Positions 34,462 to 44,705 are shown, counted from the stretch's first letter. The stretch is DNA of 64,000 nt from CAYWNA01 sp964459305 (GCA_964459305.1 CAYWNA010000001.1:62001-126000); one strand, 5' to 3'. Program-made: numbers and translations. The notes: generated by a model not told the origin, from the sequence alone.

Positions 34462-35877
34462 ATGGCTGCCCGCTTTGATCGACGTAGGTTTCTCCAAAGG
34501 ACTACTGCCCTAACCGCTGCCGCGACAGGAGCCCAGGTATTCGCCGCTCCGCACATACTTGCCGAGCCGTCGCCCAATTCCAAGCTGAACATTGCCGGAA
34601 TCGGTGTGGCAGGACGGGGCGGAGCTCATGTCCAGTCGTCGCTGGGCGAAAACCTGGTCGCCGCATGTGACGCTGTGCAAGGTGCCGTTGACGGCTGCGT
34701 GCGTCGCGCGGAGAAGCACTACAAAGCCCACAACCTGAACAAGCCTCTGCCCAAGACGTTCCTCGACTACCGCGAGATGCTGGACAAGATGCACAAGGAG
34801 ATCGACGCGGTGTTCGTGGCCACGCCCGACCATCACCACGCGCCGGCATCGATGATGGCGATCAAGCTGGGCAAGCATGTCTATTGTGAAAAGCCGCTGA
34901 CGCACAGCATCCACGAGGCGCGACAGCTTGCCTTGGCCGCTGAGGAGAATAAGGTGGCGACGCAGATGGGTAATCAGGGCCGGGCAGAACGCGGCTGGCG
35001 CCAGTTGTGCGAAATGATTTGGGCCGGGGCCATCGGCAACGTGAAAGAGATCCATGTGTGGACCGACCGGCCGGGGATTGCCTCGCGGTTCTGGTGGCCG
35101 CAGGGTGGTGGCCGGCCATCGGGATCCGATCCCGTGCCGTCCGGCTTGAACTGGGACGTGTGGCTCGGACCTGCACCCGAGCGGCCCTTCCTGGGCACGT
35201 ACAAAAAAGGTAAGTTCAAGGGTCGTCGTGTCTATCAGCCCTTTGTCTGGCGTGGTTGGTGGGATTTCGGCACAGGCGCGCTTGGTGACATTGGATGCCA
35301 CGCGCTCAGCGGCACGTTCAGCGCGTTGAAGATCGAGTATGCTTCGGCGGTCGAGCTCATGAAGGATACGGGCGATACCACATCGGAGATGTTCCCAAGT
35401 TCCTCGACCATCCGATGGGACATTCCCGCCCGAGGCGACATGCCTCCCTGTCAACTGTACTGGTACGACGGAGGGCACTACCCACCGCGCGAGGTCGGCG
35501 AACTGGGCGAGGGCCAGCAATACCCGAGCAACGGCACCATCATGGTCGGCGACAAAGGCAAACTCGCCTTCCACGGCAGCCCGCGGCTAATCCCCGATAC
35601 CAGAATGAAAGAGCACCAAGTGCCCGATGAGGTTATTCCTCGTTGTGAAAGCAACCACTTCCAAGAGTGGGTGACGGCCGCGAAGGGCGGTCGGCCTGCT
35701 TTTTCCAACTTCGATCATGCTGGGCCGCTGACCGAACTGGTGTTATTGGGTAATCTGGCCATCCGTGCGGGCGTCGGCAAAAAACTCCAGTGGGACGGCC
35801 CTAACATGCAGTGCACCAATCTCCCGGAATTCAACCAGTACGTTCGCCGCGAGTACCGATCGGGCTGGAGGCTCTGA
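34462..35877 (+). CDS. Tat-exported Gfo/Idh/MocA-family oxidoreductase
   Basis: 471 residues with a Tat signal (DRRRFLQRTTALTAAATGAQ). It has the Rossmann motif GIGVAGRGGAH, ATPDHHHAPAS and the CEKPLTHS catalytic-lysine segment. It shares VATQMGNQGR and WWDFGTGALGDIGCHALSG with the paralogue at 11602-13002, but keeps the canonical EKP lysine that the paralogue replaces with QKP. It is followed 14 bases later by another Tat-exported family member, and the GH29 gene lies divergently upstream. A role in periplasmic sugar oxidation is inferred; the substrate is unknown. Confidence 0.9.
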   Translation: MAARFDRRRFLQRTTALTAAATGAQVFAAPHILAEPSPNSKLNIAGIGVAGRGGAHVQSSLGENLVAACDAVQGAVDGCVRRAEKHYKAHNLNKPLPKTFLDYREMLDKMHKEIDAVFVATPDHHHAPASMMAIKLGKHVYCEKPLTHSIHEARQLALAAEENKVATQMGNQGRAERGWRQLCEMIWAGAIGNVKEIHVWTDRPGIASRFWWPQGGGRPSGSDPVPSGLNWDVWLGPAPERPFLGTYKKGKFKGRRVYQPFVWRGWWDFGTGALGDIGCHALSGTFSALKIEYASAVELMKDTGDTTSEMFPSSSTIRWDIPARGDMPPCQLYWYDGGHYPPREVGELGEGQQYPSNGTIMVGDKGKLAFHGSPRLIPDTRMKEHQVPDEVIPRCESNHFQEWVTAAKGGRPAFSNFDHAGPLTELVLLGNLAIRAGVGKKLQWDGPNMQCTNLPEFNQYVRREYRSGWRL

Positions 35878-35891
35878 CGAAAGGCATATTT

Positions 35892-37196
35892 ATGAACAAG
35901 ACTCTGAATCGCCGCCGTTTTCTCGGTGCGGCCGGCGGGGCCACGGCCGTACTGGTGGGTGCTCGCGCCGTGGCCGATACGAATAGCCAGATTCGATGCG
36001 GCGTCATTGGGATTGGACGCCGGGGAACCGGCCTGTTGCGCGGCGTTCTCCAAGTCCCCGACGTGCGCGTGACCGCGTTATGTGACATCAACGCGGAGCA
36101 CTTGGAGCGAGGGAGGGACATGGTGGTCCAGGCCGGGCAGCCGAAACCGTTGGGATTCGGCGAAAAGGGGCCTCAGGACTACCGCCGAATGCTTGAACGG
36201 AAAGATCTCGATGCGGTGCTCGTCACCACGCCCATGCAAGACCACGCCGCCATGTCCATCGATTCACTCCGCGCTGGCAAAGCCGTGCTGAGCGAAGTGG
36301 CGGCAGCCATGACCATGGACGAGTGCTGGGGCCTGGTGCGCGCCGTGGAAGAGACGGGGCGGCTCTACATGCTGGCGGAAAACGCGTGCTACTTCCGCAA
36401 CGGCATGATGGTGCTGAACATGATCCGCGAAGGGCTCTTCGGCCGTCTGACGTACGGCGAGTGTGGATACGTTCACGACTGTCGGTTCCTTCACTTCGAG
36501 TCCGACGGATCGCTGACTTGGCGAGGGAGACTTGTCCGGGATCAGCTCGGCAACTGGTATCCCACGCACGCGATCGGTCCGGTGGCACAGTGGATGGGCA
36601 TCAACAGAACCGATCGCCTCGTCTCGCTGGTCGCCATGACCAGCCCTGCGATCGGCGCCGCTCGCGACGCCGCGAGGAAGTTCGGCGCGGACAGCCCGCA
36701 GGCGAAGATTGCGTTTTCGAAGGGCGATAGCACAACCGCGTTGATCAAAACGGCGACGGGCGCGATGATTGACCTGCGTTGCGATACCTTGTCCAGCAGG
36801 CCTCACCGGGCCACCACCTATCACACGATCCAGGGCGAGAGCGGTTCGTATCGATCCTTGACCGGCGATGTGTGGATCGAGTCGAGGAGTAAAGCGTACA
36901 AGTGGGAGCCGCTGGAGCGGTATGCCGAAGAGTTTGACCATCCCTTGTGGAAACGGTGGGAGCAACGGGCTAAAGGCAGCGGGCACGGAGGTGTCGACTT
37001 CTTTACGATCAACGAGTTCTTCGGCGCAGTTCGCGACAATACCCCGTCGCCGATTGACGTTTATGACGCCGCCGCTTGGAGTTGCGTCGTGCCGCTATCG
37101 GCCGAATCGATTCGTCGAGGAAATGTGCCAGTGGAAATACCCGATTTCACGACAGGCCGGATCAAAGTTCCACCAGCCGGCGATAGCCGATCCTAA
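35892..37196 (+). CDS. Tat-exported Gfo/Idh/MocA protein, GH109-like
   Basis: 434 residues from the ATG at 35892 (MNKTLNRRRFLGAAGGA, a Tat signal). It has Rossmann motif GVIGIGRRGTG and TTPMQDHAAM. The segment GNWYPTHAIGPVAQWMGINR resembles the conserved YPTHGLGPV stretch of GH109, a family that uses NAD in a redox-assisted glycosidase reaction such as alpha-N-acetylgalactosaminidase activity. The assignment to GH109 rather than a plain oxidoreductase is moderate. The gene is cotranscribed with the preceding oxidoreductase. Confidence 0.8.
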   Translation: MNKTLNRRRFLGAAGGATAVLVGARAVADTNSQIRCGVIGIGRRGTGLLRGVLQVPDVRVTALCDINAEHLERGRDMVVQAGQPKPLGFGEKGPQDYRRMLERKDLDAVLVTTPMQDHAAMSIDSLRAGKAVLSEVAAAMTMDECWGLVRAVEETGRLYMLAENACYFRNGMMVLNMIREGLFGRLTYGECGYVHDCRFLHFESDGSLTWRGRLVRDQLGNWYPTHAIGPVAQWMGINRTDRLVSLVAMTSPAIGAARDAARKFGADSPQAKIAFSKGDSTTALIKTATGAMIDLRCDTLSSRPHRATTYHTIQGESGSYRSLTGDVWIESRSKAYKWEPLERYAEEFDHPLWKRWEQRAKGSGHGGVDFFTINEFFGAVRDNTPSPIDVYDAAAWSCVVPLSAESIRRGNVPVEIPDFTTGRIKVPPAGDSRS

Positions 37197-37213
37197 CGGC
37201 ATTCTGTGCTCGG

Positions 37214-38047
37214 TCACCCGCCGTCGACGGCTAGGTCGTCGAGGTTGCGGCGATGTTGAAGTGCCGGAAGCTCGGAACGAATTCTCGCTTGGCGATCGAG
37301 GTCGATCTCGGCAGTGATTACGGCTTCGCCATCGGGGGCGACCGCCAAAGGTATTCCCCAGGGGTCGACGATCATCGAGTGGCCGTACGTTTGAATCGAG
37401 GGGTGGTGGCGACCGTATTGGTTTGTGGCGATCACGTACGCTTGATTCTCGATTGCACGCGCACGCAAGAGGGGCTGCCAATGGTCTTTACCGGTCGCCA
37501 TTGTGAAAGCTGCGGGAACGCACAGAACTTGAGCACCGGCCGAAACTAGGCGGCGGAACAGCTCGGGGAAACGCAGGTCGTAGCAAGTCGCTTGTCCGAA
37601 TTTGCCGAGCGGAGTCTCGGAAACCACCAGCCGGTTGCCGGGCTGCATAAAGCTGGATTCCTGGAACGTAACGTGGCCCGGCAAATCGATGTCGAACAGG
37701 TGAATCTTGCGATACACTGCCAATTGTTCACCTTCCGGAGAAAAAAGCAGGCTGGCATTGTAGATCTTGTCCGCCCCCTCAACACACTCGGCGATGCTGC
37801 CGGCCAGCAGGGTAATCCGCAACCGTGCGGCCAGCCCGCTCATCGCCGCAGCGGTCGGGCCGGGAATCGTTTCCGTCTGCGCGACAATGGTCTCAGGCAT
37901 GGCGAGACAGTTGAACAGTTCTGGCAGCGCCACGAACTGGGCTCCTCGCCGCACGGCTTCTTCGGTGAGACGAGTGGCGGTCTCTAAGTTCTTCGATTTA
38001 TCCGGGCCCGATGTCATCTGCACGCAAGCAGCGATGAATTTCGACAT
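37214..38047 (-). CDS. Nitrilase-superfamily amidase (Nit1/Nit2-like)
   Basis: 277 residues with the full catalytic triad: Glu in VALPELFN, Lys in VYRKIHLFD and Cys in ATCYDLRFPELFR. The pattern matches Nit1/Nit2-type enzymes, which act on deaminated glutathione or omega-amides. It is convergent with the GH109-like gene, 17 bases away, and divergent from the DAHP synthase gene. The intervening 295 bases contain a hairpin, GACGGA/TCCGTC, near 38114-38133. Confidence 0.88.
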   Translation of the reverse strand: MSKFIAACVQMTSGPDKSKNLETATRLTEEAVRRGAQFVALPELFNCLAMPETIVAQTETIPGPTAAAMSGLAARLRITLLAGSIAECVEGADKIYNASLLFSPEGEQLAVYRKIHLFDIDLPGHVTFQESSFMQPGNRLVVSETPLGKFGQATCYDLRFPELFRRLVSAGAQVLCVPAAFTMATGKDHWQPLLRARAIENQAYVIATNQYGRHHPSIQTYGHSMIVDPWGIPLAVAPDGEAVITAEIDLDRQARIRSELPALQHRRNLDDLAVDGG

Positions 38048-38342
38048 TGGCTCTCTCCTTCGAGCATCCTTCGTTCTCGGTGATGTTTGCGAACAAGGGC
38101 AGTATCTTGAAGGGACGGATTCGCAGTCCGTCCTGCGCTGTGAACCCAGAGCGCCAAGACTTGATCTTGACCGCAGACGCCCTGGAGGTAAAGCCCAGGA
38201 TGCGAGGATCTTGCCTGTGCCTGTCCACGAAGACGGGTAGTTGGATCGTGTATCGGACGGTAAGATCGGGAACGCATTCCTGCGAGGTAGGAAGCTCTAC
38301 GTTGCCGATCCTACAGGGCGAAGTGAATACGGAGATCTTGCC

Positions 38343-39689
38343 ATGAAGGAATCCTGGTCACCGGCGTCATGGCAGAAAAGGCCGATCGCTCAAGAAGTGA
38401 GCTACCCGGATTGCGATGCGCTGGCGAGCGTGCTGGCCAGTCTGGCTGAACTTCCGCCGCTGGTCACAAGCTGGGAAGTAGAAACGCTCAAAGCCCAACT
38501 GGCCGAGGCCACGCGCGGCGAACGTTTTCTCCTGCAGGGGGGCGATTGTGCCGAGAGCTTCCGCGACTGCCGTTCCGAGCCGATCGCGAGCAAGCTGAAA
38601 ATGCTGCTGATGATGAGCATCATTCTCGTCTACGGTACCAAGCGACAGGTTACGCGCGTGGGGCGTTTCGCGGGCCAGTACGCCAAACCGAGGTCCGCTC
38701 AGACAGAGACCCAAGACGGCGTCACCCTGCCGAGTTACCGCGGCGATCTGATCAACTGCAGCAACTTCACGCTCGAAGATCGCACACCCAATCCGAAGTT
38801 GCTTCTGCGGGGTTACGAGCGAGCGGCATTGACCCTCAACTTCATCCGCAGCCTGGTCCAAGGAGGCTTTGCCGACATTCACCATCTAGAGTTGTGGGAT
38901 CTTGACTTCGTCGACTTCGCCGACCGATCGAGAGACTATCGTCGCATCATGGACGACGTCCGTGGCTCCGTCCGGTTTATGGAGACCATTGCTGAACGGT
39001 CACTGGCGGAGTTGAATCGCGTCGACTTCTTCACCAGCCACGAAGGACTGCACCTCGATTACGAACAGGCACAAACCAGGCAGGTTCCGCGCCGAGCCGG
39101 CTGGTACAACCTGAACACGCACCTACCTTGGATCGGCGATCGCACTCGTGCCGTGGACGGCGCCCATGTCGAGTACTTCCGCGGCATCGCCAACCCTATC
39201 GGCGCCAAGGTCGGCCCCAGCATGGAACCGCAGGAGTTGCTGGAACTGACCGAAGTGCTGAACCCCTACAACGAGCCAGGGCGGCTGACGTTGATTCACC
39301 GCTTCGGAGCCGAACAGATCGCCAAATGTCTCCCGCCGCTGATCGAGGCCGTGCTTCGATCCCGCCGAACAGTCCTATGGTGTTGCGACCCCATGCACGG
39401 CAACACGATGACAACGCAAACCGGTGTCAAAACCCGGAGCTTCGACGACATTCTGAGCGAACTCGATCAGGCATTCGATATTCACGACCGATCCGGCTCG
39501 ATCCTTGGCGGCGTTCACTTCGAGTTGACCGGCGAAGACGTCACCGAGTGCATTGGCGGCGCCCGCGGACTTCAGGAAGCCGATCTCGAGCGCGCGTACC
39601 ACAGCGACATCGATCCGCGGCTGAACTACGAGCAGGCCCTGGAGATGGCCTTGCTGATCGCCCGCCAGACGATCGGTACGCGGCGATAG
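38343..39689 (+). CDS. Class II 3-deoxy-7-phosphoheptulonate (DAHP) synthase
   Basis: A 448-residue enzyme joining phosphoenolpyruvate and erythrose-4-phosphate at the start of the shikimate pathway. Class II motifs are LLQGGDCAESF, VGRFAGQYAKPRS, LPWIGDRTR, NPIGAKVGPS and CCDPMHGNT. The length agrees with class II enzymes. The ATG at 38343 has a GGAG box; a longer frame back to 38241 reads repeat-rich intergenic DNA. No other shikimate genes are nearby. Confidence 0.94.
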   Translation: MKESWSPASWQKRPIAQEVSYPDCDALASVLASLAELPPLVTSWEVETLKAQLAEATRGERFLLQGGDCAESFRDCRSEPIASKLKMLLMMSIILVYGTKRQVTRVGRFAGQYAKPRSAQTETQDGVTLPSYRGDLINCSNFTLEDRTPNPKLLLRGYERAALTLNFIRSLVQGGFADIHHLELWDLDFVDFADRSRDYRRIMDDVRGSVRFMETIAERSLAELNRVDFFTSHEGLHLDYEQAQTRQVPRRAGWYNLNTHLPWIGDRTRAVDGAHVEYFRGIANPIGAKVGPSMEPQELLELTEVLNPYNEPGRLTLIHRFGAEQIAKCLPPLIEAVLRSRRTVLWCCDPMHGNTMTTQTGVKTRSFDDILSELDQAFDIHDRSGSILGGVHFELTGEDVTECIGGARGLQEADLERAYHSDIDPRLNYEQALEMALLIARQTIGTRR

Positions 39690-40048
39690 GAACTCGGCAG
39701 TAGGCGGTTAGTGCTTCCGTCCTTGTCGCGTCATTGCCCCCAGCCCGGAGGGCACCTCCTCATTGAAGCACTTTTAAGCTGTCTACACGCAGCCCTTTGT
39801 GGCAATGGCTGGTCTTTGCTGAATCTGCACCGAATTCGGTTAGCTCCTCTCCCACCGTTGCGCACCTTGCCACAAACCCGTTCTTGCGTCCCGGTGAAGC
39901 GAGATTTCGTCTTGGAAACGCATTGCGTGAGCGCGTGAGTTTGCCTTTCGGATTCGTCTGGTCTGGCGATAGGGGTTTTGGTACAGTTCCGCCGCGCTGG
40001 AATCCCAAGGTCCATTCTGTTAACACCCACACGCATTTCGTCTTGGTC
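39690..40048. other. Intergenic space without recognised gene
   Basis: About 360 bases between DAHP synthase and the HEAT-repeat lipoprotein. An open frame crosses it from 39797 but its translation has no signal of a real protein. A weak inverted pair, TTTGTGGCAA and TTGCCACAAA, occurs near 39798 and 39868. Nothing else is seen. Confidence 0.5.
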
Positions 40049-40744
40049 ATGCACACTACTATCAGCAAGTCCTTGTGCCTACTTGGTTTGTGTCTCGCGG
40101 CGAGCATTCTATCAGGATGTGTGGAAAGTGGATTTCGCCGTCTGAGGTACGGTAACGAGTGGAAAGAGGACGAAAAATACGGGGCGACGTTCCACACGCG
40201 TCTGGAGGACTTGACGTCGCTACAGAAGAACGCCGACGATCTCGGCACGGATGAACAAGCCCGCATTTCCCATCAACTCCTCCGGGCCTTGGCCGAAGAT
40301 CCCAGTCCGCTCTATCGCCGCCACGTCGTGCGTACACTGGCGGCGTTGCCAACTCCGGCTGCGACCGAAGGGCTGCGCCGAGCCATCCGAGATGACGATC
40401 CGAGCGTGCGCGTTGCGGCGTGCGAAGCGTGGGCGCACCGAGGCGGTGGCGAGTCGCTTGGTGTGTTGAGCGAGGTGGTGGGCAACGATGCAGATCTGGA
40501 TGTGCGTATCGCTGCAACGCGGGAACTGGCCACTTTCAAGGATCCGGCGGCTGTCCGCGCTTTGGGTTTGGCCTTGGACGACCCGGATCCAGCGCTGCAA
40601 CACCGTGCGGTCCAATCTCTGAAGGCTGTGACCGGTGAAGACTTTGGCAACAGCGTCCCGGCGTGGCGCCAATTCGTCCGCGGGGGACCCGTTCCCACGC
40701 CAGACGAGCCAACGATCGCAAGAAAGCTGCGCGATCTGTTCTAA
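40049..40744 (+). CDS. HEAT-repeat lipoprotein
   Basis: 231 residues from the ATG at 40049. The N-terminus is a lipoprotein signal with the lipobox LSGC (LGLCLAASILSGCVESG). The rest has at least three HEAT-like helical pairs: SPLYRRHVVRTLAALPTPAATEGLRRAIRDD, DPSVRVAACEAWAHRG and LDVRIAATRELATFKDPAAVRALGLALDD. Such repeats form protein-binding scaffolds. No partner is evident. A hairpin CGCGTCA/TGACGCG (40748-40770) follows the stop without a T tract. Confidence 0.82.
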   Translation: MHTTISKSLCLLGLCLAASILSGCVESGFRRLRYGNEWKEDEKYGATFHTRLEDLTSLQKNADDLGTDEQARISHQLLRALAEDPSPLYRRHVVRTLAALPTPAATEGLRRAIRDDDPSVRVAACEAWAHRGGGESLGVLSEVVGNDADLDVRIAATRELATFKDPAAVRALGLALDDPDPALQHRAVQSLKAVTGEDFGNSVPAWRQFVRGGPVPTPDEPTIARKLRDLF

Positions 40745-41062
40745 TGTCGCGTCAACTCCGGTCTGACGCGTGTCACGGATATGCCAGCCGTGGCACGTCT
40801 CAATCAGTTTCGATCTGACGCAATACTGCGCAATATGCCCCTTCGTTGCATCGAGCATGGGGCCTTCTGCCCGGTCGCACCGACGACGCCCCCCCAAAGA
40901 CCGCTTCAAGTTGCCTAATCGTACTTGCCGGAATACTCGCTACGACACTTGGATTTGTTGCCATCGAAATCCGATAAGTCTGCTACGCGGTCGCGCTGGC
41001 CGTGAACGTCCCCGCCCAATCACACCTTCCAGCTCACCCCCCAACTAAACCAATAACGAGTC
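40745..41062. other. Intergenic space with one small hairpin
   Basis: About 318 bases before the secreted protein gene. Apart from the 7-bp hairpin at 40748-40770, which may help end transcription of the HEAT gene, I see no gene, RNA or repeat of the families found elsewhere. Confidence 0.5.
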
Positions 41063-42391
41063 ATGCGCAACACGCTATTCATCTGTGCTTTGAGCATTTG
41101 CGTTGTCATCGCGTCAAGAGTCCATTCGCAGGAGACGGCCGGGCAGGCTACCGATTCCCCAGCCTCAACTCCGAACACGGAGACGTCACCTGATTCCAAT
41201 ACCAACAGCAAGGACGATGTGGAGTCGAAGGATAAGGAGTCGACGAATACGGCCAGCGACGCTGTCGGCGCGGACCTATCGCCCCAACTCATCGAGTTGC
41301 GTGAACAAGTGAGACGTTGCCTTGCCCACTATTTTCACAACCCCGAGACAACCTCACGTCGTGGTCCGTGGGCGGTGATGCACTGCATCGTCGGTTTTGG
41401 AGTAGATACGCCTTTGCTTGTGGGCGACAAGGAGTACAACGCTATCTCCTGGCTGTGTGGGAACCTACCCTGTCGTGGATTGCGGCTGATATCCACGGAC
41501 GATGGCCAACTCCACCTACCAATTGCCCCTGGCAAGCAAGGTCACAATGGTCAGTTTCTATCGATACTGGCCCAATCGCGAGTAAAAATAGACTACCCGT
41601 TGTGGGTAGGCGGTAGTAAACTCACTGTTGCTGATTTAGTAAAGCACGAGCAGTCGAGTTGCAGAAGCGGAACGGAGTTGACGTTTCAGTTGATCGGTTT
41701 GTCGCACTATTTGGATACGGAAGCCACGTGGGAGAACCGGTATGGCGAGAAGTGGGACATTCCACGGCTGATCAGAGAAGAACTTGCGCAACCCGTTGTC
41801 GATGGCTGCTGCGGCGGCACTCACCGCATGATGGGCTTCAGCTATGCCGTGCGAAAACGCGTGAAAAGCGGCAAGCCCATGAAGAGCCAATGGTGGCGGG
41901 CGAAGAAATTCGTGGACGATTATCACGAGTACACGTTCAAGCTGCAAAACGCAGACGGCAGCTTGAGCACGAACTGGTTCCGGGGACGCGGGAATTCGGG
42001 CGACACGGAGCGCAAACTGACCACGACCGGCCACATGCTTGAATGGCTGATATTCTCTCTGCCCAAAGAGGACCTCACCGACCCGCGTGTAGTAAAGGCG
42101 GTCCGTTTCCTGACGCAACTGTTGTGGGCGAACCGTCACGGCTCGCTTGAAATCGGCCCGCGAGGACACGCTATTCACGCCTTGGCGATGTACGACGAGT
42201 ACATTTTCGGCGGCAAGCCGGGACAACGGGCCGTGCAACTGGCGAAATACAAGACGGGAAAACGGTCGACGCGCGATGACGGCGGCGAGCAGACAGAACT
42301 GGCGGATGTGTCACCGTACGGTTCGAGCGAAACGGCAGACGCGTCCGCCAGCCCGCACTCTCGCCGCGACCGTGCCCAGCGAAGCTTGTGA
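41063..42391 (+). CDS. Secreted planctomycete protein of unknown function
   Basis: 442 residues. It has a signal peptide (FICALSICVVIASRVHS), then a ~45-residue Ser/Thr/Asp-rich linker, then a ~310-residue domain with DGCCGGTHRMMGFSYAV, LQNADGSLSTNWF and TTGHMLEWLIFSL. The spacing of these helices and the DGSL turn recall alpha/alpha-toroid folds of the terpene-cyclase or prenyltransferase kind, but this is only an impression. The C-terminal tail is Ser/Asp-rich and disordered. No function is assigned. Confidence 0.7.
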   Translation: MRNTLFICALSICVVIASRVHSQETAGQATDSPASTPNTETSPDSNTNSKDDVESKDKESTNTASDAVGADLSPQLIELREQVRRCLAHYFHNPETTSRRGPWAVMHCIVGFGVDTPLLVGDKEYNAISWLCGNLPCRGLRLISTDDGQLHLPIAPGKQGHNGQFLSILAQSRVKIDYPLWVGGSKLTVADLVKHEQSSCRSGTELTFQLIGLSHYLDTEATWENRYGEKWDIPRLIREELAQPVVDGCCGGTHRMMGFSYAVRKRVKSGKPMKSQWWRAKKFVDDYHEYTFKLQNADGSLSTNWFRGRGNSGDTERKLTTTGHMLEWLIFSLPKEDLTDPRVVKAVRFLTQLLWANRHGSLEIGPRGHAIHALAMYDEYIFGGKPGQRAVQLAKYKTGKRSTRDDGGEQTELADVSPYGSSETADASASPHSRRDRAQRSL

Positions 42392-42644
42392 GATCGCCGC
42401 GAGCCATCGATGGGCCCCCGTCGAACGCATTGTACGGGCCTGTATTCCTCATCCTCGATCACTTGACGCGCTCGAGGCACCCGACCGCGTGACGCGTACA
42501 GTTCTTTGACGAGCAATCGTAGAGCAAGTCGCTCGGCGCAATATTGCTTCTTATCGGTGAACCCTTTAGGATATGCGGGCGAAGTTCGAATGATGTATTC
42601 CCTGTACCGCTTTTCGCGCCCATCCACGCGGCCTTTCCTGCCGA

Positions 42645-43580
42645 ATGAAAACGCAAAAGTTCAGCAAGCAGTTCGCAACCATTTACGATCTGGCAGTCCG
42701 TATGAGCGTGGCGGCGGAAGCCGACGCCATTCTGGTTTTCCTGGACGGACCGACGGACTGGTCGCAACTGCGTCAGAGGGCGAAGAAGCAAAGAATCCTT
42801 GTGGCGGCCGACAGCGAGGAAGAGTTGGCCGGCGCGGTCGACCAGGGATTGGCTACGGTCGTGATCGAGAAGGAGGATGCCCCGGTTTTCGAGAAGCTGA
42901 CCCAGGCGCTGTTGGAGAGCGTCGCCGAGGAGATCCTCGAACCCGGAGCAGGTGTGATCGCTGTCTACAGCGGCTTCGAGCCCGGCAAGATCGATTCAGT
43001 CAGCTATATCCGTCTGGAAGAACACCTGGGTAGGTTGACGGCAAGAGATCTGCGAAAACTGGAGACAAGTGTCCCTTTGGAGACACTGAAGACCGTCCTC
43101 GATTTGGCTTTGGAGATCGGCCGCGAAGGGCGCGAAGCCAAACCGGTCGGCACCATGTTTATCGTGGGGGACACTCGCCAGGTATTGTCCCATTGCCACC
43201 CCGCGGGTTTTGACCCGGTGAAGGGATACGGCCGCAAGGAACGCAAGCTCGAAGACCATCGCGTGCGTGAAGCCGTCAAAGAAATCGCGCCGCTGGATGG
43301 GGCGTTCATTGTTTCTCCAGACGGGACGGTGGAAAAATCCTGCCAACTGGTGGACGCACTGCACGCCAACCTAACCCTTTCCAAGGGGCTTGGGTCCAGG
43401 CATTGGGCGGGCGCTGCTATTAGCAGGAACACGAAAGCCATCGCTATCGTGGTCAGTGAGTCGAACGGCACAGTGCGTTTGTTCCAAAACGGCGAGGTAG
43501 TTCTCCGTGCCGAGCCATTCCGGCGAGCGATGAAATGGAAAGATTTCGAGTACGAGCCACCCGCGGCCTCGTCCGAATGA
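42645..43580 (+). CDS. Diadenylate cyclase-domain protein (DacZ/DisA_N-like)
   Basis: 311 residues. The C-terminal ~150 residues match the DAC domain that joins two ATP into c-di-AMP: DGAFIVSPDGTVEKSC carries the DGA motif, and GLGSRHWAGAAISRNTKAIAIVVSES carries a variant of the RHRxA motif (RHWAG). The N-terminal half (ADAILVFLDGPTDW ... VIAVYSGFEPGK) resembles the pyruvate-kinase C-terminal-like domain found ahead of DAC in archaeal DacZ. There are no membrane helices. A PgpH-like phosphodiesterase, the enzyme type that degrades c-di-AMP, lies 1.2 kb downstream. Confidence 0.85.
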   Translation: MKTQKFSKQFATIYDLAVRMSVAAEADAILVFLDGPTDWSQLRQRAKKQRILVAADSEEELAGAVDQGLATVVIEKEDAPVFEKLTQALLESVAEEILEPGAGVIAVYSGFEPGKIDSVSYIRLEEHLGRLTARDLRKLETSVPLETLKTVLDLALEIGREGREAKPVGTMFIVGDTRQVLSHCHPAGFDPVKGYGRKERKLEDHRVREAVKEIAPLDGAFIVSPDGTVEKSCQLVDALHANLTLSKGLGSRHWAGAAISRNTKAIAIVVSESNGTVRLFQNGEVVLRAEPFRRAMKWKDFEYEPPAASSE

Positions 43581-43736
43581 CTCCGATGAAAGTTCTGACG
43601 ATTCGTCGGGCAGGAACCGCGTTTTCGACATTTTCCCTTTCCAAACAGTTCCCACGTGCGGAAGATTGGGTATAGTTGAGGTACGAGGGCTGATTCTTGT
43701 TCTGTGGCGGCGGCGCGGAAGCCGCCGTTTGTGTTG

Positions 43737-44705
43737 ATGTTCGAAGCAACTATATCATTAGCCGAGCCCCAGTTGGCACTGTCCTTGCTGGGGACTCGGG
43801 ACCAACATCTCAGAACGATTCGCGAAGCGCTGGGAGTCACCGTCACCCACCGTGACGGTCAAATCCGAGTGGCCGGGCAGGAAGACGCCGTGGCCCGAGC
43901 TACCGAGGCGCTGGAACAGCTCAAGAGCCGAGCGGAGCGTCAGGGATCGCTCACTGGCGACGACGTGTCCGCCGCGCTGGCCCTGGTCACGGGCGCCCAA
44001 GTGCCCGACAACACCACGGTCGACGTGATGAATGCGGCCAGGACCATTCGCCCACGAAGTGAAGGCCAGGCTGGCTACATCGACGCAATTCGGAGCCGTG
44101 ATCTGGTGTTTGCCACCGGGCCGGCTGGCACCGGCAAAACGTACCTGGCAGTGGCGTTGGCCGTCGAGGCGCTCAAACGTCATATCATCCGCAAAATCGT
44201 GCTGGTCCGGCCCGCAGTGGAAGCGGGCGAAAGCCTCGGGTATCTGCCAGGCGACCTGCAGGCTAAGATCAATCCGTACCTACGCCCGCTGCTGGATGCA
44301 TTGCACGAAATGATCGACTACGATCAGATCAAACGATACATGGAAATGGACGTGATCGAGGTCCTGCCGCTGGGCTATATGCGAGGCAGAACGCTGAACG
44401 AGGCGTTCATCATCTTGGACGAGGCCCAGAACACGACCGTGGCACAAATGAAAATGTTCTTGACGCGCATGGGAACGGATTCCAAAGTTGTTGTGTGCGG
44501 CGACACGACGCAGACCGACCTACCCCCAAATACGCGTAGCGGCTTGAACGATGCAGTCACCCGACTGGGGCATATCAAAGGCGTACGCAGTGTGAAGCTG
44601 ACCAAGGCGGACATCGTCCGTCACCGCCTGGTTCAGGAGATTGTTCGAGCATACGACGAGGAGCCGAAAAGGAAGAAGAGGCGAGTTGGCCGCAACGAGT
44701 CTTGA
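43737..44705 (+). CDS. phoH: PhoH-family ATPase
   Basis: 322 residues with an N-terminal KH-like segment (DQHLRTIREALGVTVTHRDGQIRV) and a PhoH P-loop domain: FATGPAGTGKTYLAVALAV, RPAVEAGESLGYLPGD, IILDEAQNTT and VVCGDTTQTDLP. PhoH proteins are predicted RNA-associated ATPases and commonly precede ybeY and an HD phosphodiesterase, as here. The ATG at 43737 is preferred to a GTG 11 codons upstream. Confidence 0.93.
   Translation: MFEATISLAEPQLALSLLGTRDQHLRTIREALGVTVTHRDGQIRVAGQEDAVARATEALEQLKSRAERQGSLTGDDVSAALALVTGAQVPDNTTVDVMNAARTIRPRSEGQAGYIDAIRSRDLVFATGPAGTGKTYLAVALAVEALKRHIIRKIVLVRPAVEAGESLGYLPGDLQAKINPYLRPLLDALHEMIDYDQIKRYMEMDVIEVLPLGYMRGRTLNEAFIILDEAQNTTVAQMKMFLTRMGTDSKVVVCGDTTQTDLPPNTRSGLNDAVTRLGHIKGVRSVKLTKADIVRHRLVQEIVRAYDEEPKRKKRRVGRNES

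Noticed and set aside
40748..40770. Rho-independent terminator after the HEAT-repeat gene
   Set aside because: A 7-bp stem is present but no T tract follows, so it is kept only as a hairpin.
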